Below, piece by piece: positions 58,248-64,000 of a stretch of 64,000 bases of DNA. The notes under the pieces are model-generated. The model saw nothing but the letters and a program-made list of their open reading frames with translations, ran no database searches and was not told where the DNA came from. Source of the stretch: Clostridium saccharoperbutylacetonicum N1-4(HMT) (GTDB lineage: Bacteria; Bacillota; Clostridia; Clostridiales; Clostridiaceae); the NCBI RefSeq assembly GCF_000340885.1, contig NC_020291.1, forward strand, positions 6,139,501 through 6,203,500, written 5' to 3'. Position 1 is the first letter of the stretch; every line of letters begins with the position of its first letter. A program made the translations under genes and the position numbers.

Positions 58248-60533
58248 TTAATATTTCTTTATAGGATACCATTCACTCGGTAATAGCAATTTGTATTTAT
58301 TTGTAGCATATCTATCATCAATAAGTAAAATTCTTCCTTTATCAGTTTCAGTTCTTATAACTCTTCCTACTGCCTGTTGCACTTTATTTATCCCTGGAAA
58401 CACATACGCATAATCATAACCATTTTCATTGTAAAAATCCTTCATTATTTCATTATTCATTGATATCATTGGATAACCAACGCCAACTATAACACTTCCT
58501 ATTAATTGTTCCCCAGGTAAATCTATTCCCTCTGAGAACATCCCACCAAGTACACAAAGCATTAATAGATTTCTATTTTCTTTAAACTTGCTTAAAAACT
58601 CCCTTTTCTCTTCTTCACTCATATTTTGTTTTTGCTTTACAATTTCAAATTCCTTTATAGTTTCTTTTGTTAATTCATCATATAGTAACTCCATATATAC
58701 ATATGATGGTGAAAAAATTATATAGTTTCCTAATTGTTCTTCTACAAACTTTAAAATTTTGTTTTTTACTAATCCTATTGTTCTTTCCCTATATTTATAT
58801 CTTATATTAATTGGACTCAAATACACATTTAAATTTTCTCTTTTAAATGGTGATGGAAGTTTCAATCTATAGGTTTCATCATTTCCTCCAAGCATATTGA
58901 CATAATACATTATCGGCGATATAGTTGCTGAAAAGAAAATTGCAGAATAACATTTTGATAGATATTCCTTTAAATTTTTTGCTGGATTTACGCAATATAA
59001 CGTAAGCTTCAAATCTTGTGCTTCCTTTTCAATAGATGTCCTGTAATTCTCATCATATAATTGCATGGTGGAAATAAAAGCATTTATATCAAAATATAAT
59101 TGTAGTATCTCTCCATATCCTTCAAATCTATTTCCTCTTATTAAAATTTCTTCACTTTCTTTTAGGTACAGCTGTAAATATTTAATTAAGTCTTTAGGTT
59201 CTTCAACTTCATAAAACCATTCTACGCTCTTATGCTCACACTCATTTCTCAAATCAATAAAATAACTATTTATTTTACCCAATACTGAATGTATTTTACT
59301 AAGTTTACCTTTAGCAATCTTCTTACATTCCATTATTTTATCCTTTGATAAAGATGCCGAATACATCATTCTTGCTCTGTCTATTAAATTATGTGCCTCA
59401 TCAATAAGAACTATATTTCCCTTATTCTCTAAAATTCTTCCTAATGATACTCTTGGATCAAAAATATAGTTATAATCGCCTATAATCCCATCACAATACA
59501 TGCTTAAATCTAAAGAAAGTTCGAAAGGACAAACCTCATATTTTTCAGCATAATTTTGTAATATTTCCGAGGAAATCCTATCCTCACCCTCAATAATATC
59601 TAATATTACTTTTTTTACCTTACTATAATAATCTTTCGCATATATACAGTTTTCTGGGTTACAATCAAACTCCTTATTTATGCATATTTTTTCTTTTGCC
59701 ATAATTGTAATACTTATAAATTTTAAGCCACCTTGCCTGAGTTTATCATAAGTATCTTCTGCAACCTGCCTGTTAATTGTCTTCGCTGTTAAATATATTA
59801 TTTTTTCTCCAATTCCACTCCCTAAAGCTTTTACTGCTGGAAATATAGTTGATATTGTTTTACCTATTCCTGTTGGAGCTTGAGCAAACAACATTTCTTT
59901 CTCTTTAATCGTCTGATATGCTATATTTATTAATTTTCTTTGACCTTCTCTATATTTTTCAAATGGAAATTCAAGATCCTTTATGGACTCATTTCTATTA
60001 CTCATCTTCTTATATATTAAAATACTAAATCTTTCATACTCTTCTAATAGCTTTAAGGTAAATTCCTTCAATTCATTTAAAGTGAATTTCCTTTCAAAGC
60101 TTTTAACCTCATCTGTCTCAAGCTGTACATAAGATAACCTTATATGTAATGTATCTATTTTATTATCCTCACCATAAATTAATGCATATACTTTTGCTTG
60201 AGCCCAATGAACTTCATTTGAGTCATCGATATATGAAAAATTTTTATATGTAGATTTAATTTCCTCAATAATTATTTTATCATCTTCATTTATTATTCCA
60301 TCCGCTCGTCCCTCGATATTAATAACACTTTTTTTCATTTCAAATTCATGAGTCAAATAGACTTCTTTTTGATAATTTTCATAAATCTTGCCATTATCTT
60401 CTTGAAGTTTTTGATGTGCTTTTGTACCTTCTAAAGCTCTGCCATTTCCTGAAAACCTATTATCTATATCACCTTGTTTTAAACAAAATTCTACTAAGTT
60501 TCTTACAGATTCTTTTATAATAATTTTATCCAT
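58248..60533 (-). CDS. PD-(D/E)XK nuclease and XPD/DinG-type iron-sulfur helicase fusion
   Basis: A 761-residue protein. The N-terminal nuclease part (about 1-135) has Asp78 in EGRADG, Glu91-Ile-Lys93 in EEIKST and Gln in WAQAKVYALIY, the RecB/Cas4-like motif set. The superfamily 2 helicase has Walker A APTGIGKT (219-226), four Cys for an iron-sulfur cluster (CINKEFDCNPENC and YEVCPFE), the DEAH box VLIDEAHNL, FFSATIS and QAVGRVIRT. It should unwind DNA 5' to 3' and cut single strands, probably in repair. The start is the ATG at 60531-60533 with GGAGA upstream. It stands alone between the sugar genes and DUF1836. Confidence 0.9.
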   Translation of the reverse strand: MDKIIIKESVRNLVEFCLKQGDIDNRFSGNGRALEGTKAHQKLQEDNGKIYENYQKEVYLTHEFEMKKSVINIEGRADGIINEDDKIIIEEIKSTYKNFSYIDDSNEVHWAQAKVYALIYGEDNKIDTLHIRLSYVQLETDEVKSFERKFTLNELKEFTLKLLEEYERFSILIYKKMSNRNESIKDLEFPFEKYREGQRKLINIAYQTIKEKEMLFAQAPTGIGKTISTIFPAVKALGSGIGEKIIYLTAKTINRQVAEDTYDKLRQGGLKFISITIMAKEKICINKEFDCNPENCIYAKDYYSKVKKVILDIIEGEDRISSEILQNYAEKYEVCPFELSLDLSMYCDGIIGDYNYIFDPRVSLGRILENKGNIVLIDEAHNLIDRARMMYSASLSKDKIMECKKIAKGKLSKIHSVLGKINSYFIDLRNECEHKSVEWFYEVEEPKDLIKYLQLYLKESEEILIRGNRFEGYGEILQLYFDINAFISTMQLYDENYRTSIEKEAQDLKLTLYCVNPAKNLKEYLSKCYSAIFFSATISPIMYYVNMLGGNDETYRLKLPSPFKRENLNVYLSPINIRYKYRERTIGLVKNKILKFVEEQLGNYIIFSPSYVYMELLYDELTKETIKEFEIVKQKQNMSEEEKREFLSKFKENRNLLMLCVLGGMFSEGIDLPGEQLIGSVIVGVGYPMISMNNEIMKDFYNENGYDYAYVFPGINKVQQAVGRVIRTETDKGRILLIDDRYATNKYKLLLPSEWYPIKKY

Positions 60534-60593
60534 AATATTGTCTCCACTATTTAACATGCTAAATTAAAACTTCCAAAATATTTATTTTATATG

Positions 60594-60645
60594 AAAAAAC
60601 TTACTCAATCAGTCCTCTAAAATTATAGATACCAATTAAGTAAGT
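60594..60645 (-). terminator. terminator after the DUF1836 gene
   Basis: ACTTACTTAAT with ATTGAGTAAGT (one G-U) around a long loop, then TTTTTTC on the minus strand, 20 bases after the stop. Confidence 0.75.
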
Positions 60646-60664
60646 ATTTCTAAATTATTTATAA

Positions 60665-61255
60665 CTACTCTGTTTCATATTCATTAACTATTTTTTGAAC
60701 TAGTTTTTTTATAACACTTGCTTCTGCAATTAACGATAAAACTAATAGAAAAATTTTTATTCTTTCCTTATCTTTATCTTTCAAATTAAAAGTCTTAATA
60801 ATTTCTTCTAATTTATCTTCACTTGCTAAAGATGTAATTAAATTATTCTCCAAGCTTTCTTTTTGAATTTGAATAAAAGTCTTGTAAGTTTCTTCCCATG
60901 CTAAAATATCATCATTTCTATCATTTATTTCATTAAAAGCAAGTCTAAATACTTTTTTTATTTCTTCTGTCGTTAAAATAGGTCTCATATATCCAAGCAA
61001 TACTAATTGTGTCAAATGAGTTTTTGTATATCCTCGCTTTTTACCATCCTCTGGTTTGGTTATCACTTCACTTTTAGTATAGTTTTGAACTATATTGTTA
61101 GTAAACTTTTCATCCAAAAATTTATCATTTAAATAATCAATTACTTGTGATAAAAATAAATCGTACTTAGGAAAATCTTCATATGAAATCAAACTATTTT
61201 TCGATATTTCCTCAGCTAATTCTTTAATATAATTTGAATCAAAATTTTTCCCCAT
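60665..61255 (-). CDS. DUF1836 domain-containing protein
   Basis: A 196-residue protein with a predicted MerR-like helix-turn-helix in the middle (SEVITKPEDGKKRGYTKTH, then LTQLVLLGYMRPILTTEEI) followed by a helical C-terminal part (LLVLSLIAEASVIKKLVQ). DUF1836 proteins are found across Firmicutes and are thought to be transcription regulators; the target is unknown. A ribosome-binding site is weak (AGGTG, nine bases before ATG). Single gene with its own terminator. Confidence 0.82.
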   Translation of the reverse strand: MGKNFDSNYIKELAEEISKNSLISYEDFPKYDLFLSQVIDYLNDKFLDEKFTNNIVQNYTKSEVITKPEDGKKRGYTKTHLTQLVLLGYMRPILTTEEIKKVFRLAFNEINDRNDDILAWEETYKTFIQIQKESLENNLITSLASEDKLEEIIKTFNLKDKDKERIKIFLLVLSLIAEASVIKKLVQKIVNEYETE

Positions 61256-61653
61256 TCTTTACACCTATTCTTTCATTGAACTTTATGCATACATTATATA
61301 GTAATTATCAACTTATTACAAGTTACATTAAACACCATTTATTTTATCTTATTTCACATTATTGATAACTATTAAGATATTAATAATTTTAATTCTAATT
61401 TGCATTAGAGCTCTTCTCCATACCTATTTAAAAAATATCTAATTTATGTAATTAATCGACATTATTTCTTACATAACCTTCCATTCCACAAAAAGCCGTT
61501 TTTATTACTTTTTTGTTCATTTTTCTATGTATTTTTTTAATTATTCTATTTTTTATTCACCAACTATTATATATAACAACTCAACTTTAATATTTACAAC
61601 ATTATAAAAAACTTTTTTTCCAATTCTCCTATCAAATTGTCAAAAAAATCCAC
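61256..61653. other. non-coding region between DUF1836 and abrB
   Basis: About 400 very AT-rich bases between divergent genes with no coding potential. The abrB promoters lie at its right end. Nothing else was recognised. Confidence 0.4.
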
Positions 61654-61682
61654 TTGACTTTTCTAAAATATGGTAGTATATT
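61654..61682 (+). promoter_or_regulatory. abrB promoter P1
   Basis: TTGACT (61654-61659), a 17-base spacer and TATATT (61677-61682). Confidence 0.65.
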
Positions 61683-61745
61683 TTACTTAAGATGTTTATT
61701 AAAGTTGAATTTTGTAATTTTTTATAAATTTTTTGAAAAAATCCA

Positions 61746-61774
61746 TTGACTTTATATTACATCCTTGGTAATAT
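61746..61774 (+). promoter_or_regulatory. abrB promoter P2
   Basis: TTGACT (61746-61751), a 17-base spacer and TAATAT (61769-61774). Tandem promoters are also known for B. subtilis abrB. Confidence 0.7.
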
Positions 61775-61786
61775 ATCATAGTAGAA

Positions 61787-61793
61787 TGTCGAA
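61787..61793 (+). promoter_or_regulatory. Spo0A box (TGTCGAA) downstream of abrB P2
   Basis: A perfect 0A box 12 bases after the P2 -10 hexamer, at about +6, where bound Spo0A~P would block transcription, as it does at B. subtilis abrB. Confidence 0.75.
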
Positions 61794-61816
61794 TAATGGA
61801 ATGAGGAGGAATTTTT

Positions 61817-62062
61817 ATGAAATCAACAGGTGTAGTTAGAAGAGTAGACGAATTAGGAAGAATAGTTATTCCTATAGAACTTAGAAGAACTCTAGATATT
61901 GCTGAAAAGGATGCATTAGAAATTTATGTAGACGGAGAGCAAATCATCTTAAAGAAATACGAGCCAGCTTGTATCTTCTGTGGTGACGCTAGAGATGTTA
62001 TCAACTATAAAGGTAAAAATATCTGTACAAAATGCTTAGACGAAATTAAAGCTAACAGATAA
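61817..62062 (+). CDS. abrB: AbrB/SpoVT-family transition-state regulator
   Basis: An 81-residue DNA-binding protein. The swapped-hairpin AbrB domain (KSTGVVRRVDELGRIVIPIE, then ALEIYVDGEQIIL) is followed by a C-terminal region with two Cys pairs (CIFCGDARDV and ICTKCLDEI) that may bind zinc, as in clostridial AbrB proteins. It represses post-exponential genes during growth. AGGAGG precedes the ATG. It is one of the few plus-strand genes, with two promoters, a Spo0A box and a terminator of its own. Confidence 0.95.
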   Translation: MKSTGVVRRVDELGRIVIPIELRRTLDIAEKDALEIYVDGEQIILKKYEPACIFCGDARDVINYKGKNICTKCLDEIKANR

Positions 62063-62108
62063 TATTTGATGTAGGTAATTTCCTATCACAAATATAGTAT
62101 TGTTTATT

Positions 62109-62145
62109 AGACTATCTCAGTTCAACTCGAGATAGTCTTTTTTTA
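62109..62145 (+). terminator. terminator after abrB
   Basis: AGACTATCTC with GAGATAGTCT around a 10-nt loop, then seven T, about 47 bases after the stop. Confidence 0.93.
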
Positions 62146-62226
62146 CTTAATAATAACTACAGAAACTATTATTTTACATTAGTATCATCTTAACAAATAT
62201 TTTAATAAATATATTTACAAATTCTT

Positions 62227-63072
62227 TTAAATTTCAGTTGAAAACTTATATACTTCACTCTTAGGTATTTCTCTTTCCTTAGCTACACTCTTTATGGCAT
62301 CTTTCTTATTTAATCCATCATTCATATATTTAATTATATGTTCTTGAATCGATAAATTAATCCATAACTCTCGTTGTTCCTCTTTTATATCTTCAAGTTT
62401 CTTCCCTTCTAGAACTAGAACAAATTCTCCTCTAGGTTTATTCCTAACAAAATATTCTATTGCTTCCTCTAATGTTCCTCTATATATTTCCTCATAAATC
62501 TTAGTCAGCTCTCTACAAACTGCAATTTTTCTGTCACCAAATGTTTCAAACAAAAATGACAGAGTATCCAGCAACCTATGCGGTGCTTCATAAAAAATAA
62601 GTGTTTCTTGACTCTTTAATAATTCGTCAGTGATTCTTTTACGTTCTTTATTCTCTCTAGGTAGAAAACCTCTAAACAAAAACTTTGTAGTATCTAATCC
62701 AGAGTATACTAAAGCCGTTGTTATAGCTGTTGCACCTGGAAGTACTTCAAAATCAATATTTTCTTCTATGCATTTTGAAACTATAACACTTCCCGGATCT
62801 GATATTCCTGGCGTTCCTGCATCAGATACCACTGCAACACTTTTTCCTTCAAATAATAAATCTATAATCTTATTACTTTTATCTTGTTCATTAAATTTAT
62901 GATAACTTATTAATGTCTTTTTTATTTCAAAATGATTTAGTAATTTTAGTGTTTGTCTTGTATCTTCCGCCGCTACAATATCGACTTCACGCAATGTTTC
63001 CAAGGCTCTTAACGTAATATCCTTTAAATTTCCAATAGGAGTTGGTACTAGATATAATTTTCCACTATTCAT
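62227..63072 (-). CDS. rsmI: 16S rRNA (cytidine(1402)-2'-O)-methyltransferase
   Basis: A 281-residue tetrapyrrole-methylase-fold enzyme that methylates the ribose of C1402 in the 16S rRNA decoding centre. YLVPTPIGNLKDITLRAL starts the fold, VAAEDTRQTLKLL, VVSDAGTPGISDPG and FYEAPHRLLDTL are the family motifs, and NKPRGEFVLVLEGK closes the catalytic domain. Its ATG follows the stop of the upstream methyltransferase by one base, with GGAGGGAG before it, so they form an operon. Confidence 0.97.
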   Translation of the reverse strand: MNSGKLYLVPTPIGNLKDITLRALETLREVDIVAAEDTRQTLKLLNHFEIKKTLISYHKFNEQDKSNKIIDLLFEGKSVAVVSDAGTPGISDPGSVIVSKCIEENIDFEVLPGATAITTALVYSGLDTTKFLFRGFLPRENKERKRITDELLKSQETLIFYEAPHRLLDTLSFLFETFGDRKIAVCRELTKIYEEIYRGTLEEAIEYFVRNKPRGEFVLVLEGKKLEDIKEEQRELWINLSIQEHIIKYMNDGLNKKDAIKSVAKEREIPKSEVYKFSTEI

Positions 63073-63073
63073 T

Positions 63074-63823
63074 TTACTCCCTCCAATATATCGAATCTAT
63101 TTCTTTGGTATATTTACCACTTTCATCATAAACATATAGTGGCGCATCCCATTTTAGATATGCTCCACCATCTCTTTGTCCTTCAACTAACACAATATTA
63201 GGAGCTTTACCTATTTTAGGGTGAATCATTTTTACTCTCTTCGGCTCAATTTTATATTTTCTCATTATGGTAAATATGTCCGCCAACCTTTCTGGTCTAT
63301 GAATCATGAAAAGTCTTCCATTATCTTTTAATAAAATTCTTGCTGCATATATAACATCCTCTAAATTGCATAATATTTCATGTCTAGCTATAGCCAATTT
63401 GTCATTGGGATTGATAATTCCAGCATTATTTAATTTGTATGGTGGATTCACAGTAATAACATCAAATTTTTTTAGCTTCTTTAGATACTCTATGTTTTTT
63501 AAATCTTCATTAATAAAAGAAACCTTTTCTTCTAGTGAATTTAATTTTACACTTCTTTTTGCCATATCAACCATTTCTTCTTGAATTTCTAACCCATACA
63601 CACTTTTAGGATTATACTTACCATATATTAAAAATGGAATTATCCCGGTTCCTGTACACAAATCCATAACTTCGTGCTTCTTTTTAACCTGAGCAAAATC
63701 TGATAATAATACTGCATCAATACCAAATTTAAATCCATCTTTCTTTTGTATCAATTGTAATTCCTTAAGCTGTAAATCATCAATAGTTTCATCATCTTTT
63801 ATATATTTCAAATAATTATTCAT
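63074..63823 (-). CDS. tRNA1(Val) (adenine(37)-N6)-methyltransferase family protein
   Basis: A 249-residue class I methyltransferase of the YfiC/TrmN6 and B. subtilis YabB type. DGFKFGIDAVLLSDFA is followed by the S-adenosylmethionine motif DLCTGTGIIPFL and the N6-adenine motif VNPPYK. RNA target is inferred from family members. AAAGGA precedes the start. Co-transcribed with rsmI, as in Bacillus. Confidence 0.92.
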   Translation of the reverse strand: MNNYLKYIKDDETIDDLQLKELQLIQKKDGFKFGIDAVLLSDFAQVKKKHEVMDLCTGTGIIPFLIYGKYNPKSVYGLEIQEEMVDMAKRSVKLNSLEEKVSFINEDLKNIEYLKKLKKFDVITVNPPYKLNNAGIINPNDKLAIARHEILCNLEDVIYAARILLKDNGRLFMIHRPERLADIFTIMRKYKIEPKRVKMIHPKIGKAPNIVLVEGQRDGGAYLKWDAPLYVYDESGKYTKEIDSIYWRE

Positions 63824-63882
63824 AATATTTTCCTTTACTATAAAATAAACATACCTTTCATATTATAGCATCACAAATAAAT

Positions 63883-63916
63883 AAAAAAAAGTTCTTCTGT
63901 CTAATGACAGAAAAAC
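63883..63916 (-). terminator. terminator of the gene at the right edge
   Basis: On the minus strand TTCTGTC, loop ATTA, GACAGAA, further pairing GTT/AAC, then eight T. It lies 13 bases after the stop at 63929. Confidence 0.8.
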
Positions 63917-63928
63917 TTAGTCTTGAAA

Positions 63929-64000
63929 TCAGATATTAACAACTAACTTCTTATGTTTACTAATTAAGAATTCTTCTTCCTGCATAGAAACTATATACAG
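63929..64000 (-). CDS. C-terminal end of an unidentified gene (partial)
   Basis: Twenty-three open codons (LYIVSMQEEEFLISKHKK, then LVVNI) end in TGA at 63929-63931, just before a terminator. A second frame, ending in TAG at about 63964, is also possible. The gene runs off the window. In related clostridia a PSP1-domain (YaaT/RicT) gene often lies here, but the tail is too short to say. Confidence 0.35.
   Translation of the reverse strand: MYIVSMQEEEFLISKHKKLVVNI

Overview
The window looks like a chromosomal segment from a low-GC Clostridium sensu stricto. Base composition is strongly AT-rich, ribosome-binding sites are AGGAGG-type, TTG starts are frequent, and an AbrB-type transition-state regulator carries a perfect Spo0A box. 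The gene order whiA-yvcK-rapZ-murB-uvrC and uvrA-uvrB-PDZ-ctpA-ftsX-ftsE is typical of the genus. A solventogenic species near C. beijerinckii is my guess from general resemblance, not a search.

Positions 1 to about 14.4 kb are an accessory, decaying region. It holds a TcdR/UviA-like sigma factor with a one-base lesion near its end, remnants of at least three other genes including a lipoprotein, an orphan LytTR response regulator and an intact lipoprotein. It also holds a leaderless cell-wall lysin with 93-bp repeats, and a double-glycine-leader peptide followed by its peptidase-containing ABC exporter. Next come fragments of two transposases and a large serine recombinase. The last two genes are an acyl-AMP ligase/carrier/thioester-reductase megasynthase and a resolvase-like gene whose catalytic N-terminus is lost. 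The peptide, exporter, lysin and sigma factor suggest an exported-peptide (bacteriocin or signal) locus; this is inference.

From 14.4 to 50 kb lies conserved housekeeping DNA, nearly all on the minus strand. It includes rlmD, pyk and pfkA (glycolysis), dnaE, a Dabb protein, whiA/yvcK/rapZ, murB, uvrC, a PBP/SEDS/FHA wall-synthesis trio, uvrA, uvrB, a PDZ membrane protein, ctpA, ftsX/ftsE, a YitT protein, a split transketolase, mazEF, a GerS-like protein, nnr and acpS. A 20-copy heptamer array lies between yvcK and whiA. Two candidate small RNAs (about 16.0 and 50.4 kb) are predicted from promoter-terminator pairs.

From 50 to 61 kb there are DUF6514, a tail-less SSB, a YihY protein and a dltD-dltX-dltB cluster without dltA or dltC. 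The 46-residue DltX-like gene overlaps the end of dltD and ends in the FxYxxF motif. These are followed by three genes of a UDP-acetamido-amino-uronate pathway and a nuclease-XPD-type helicase fusion. The right end holds a DUF1836 protein, abrB with two promoters and a Spo0A box, rsmI, a tRNA1(Val)-type methyltransferase and the tail of one more minus-strand gene. No tRNA, rRNA or CRISPR array was seen.
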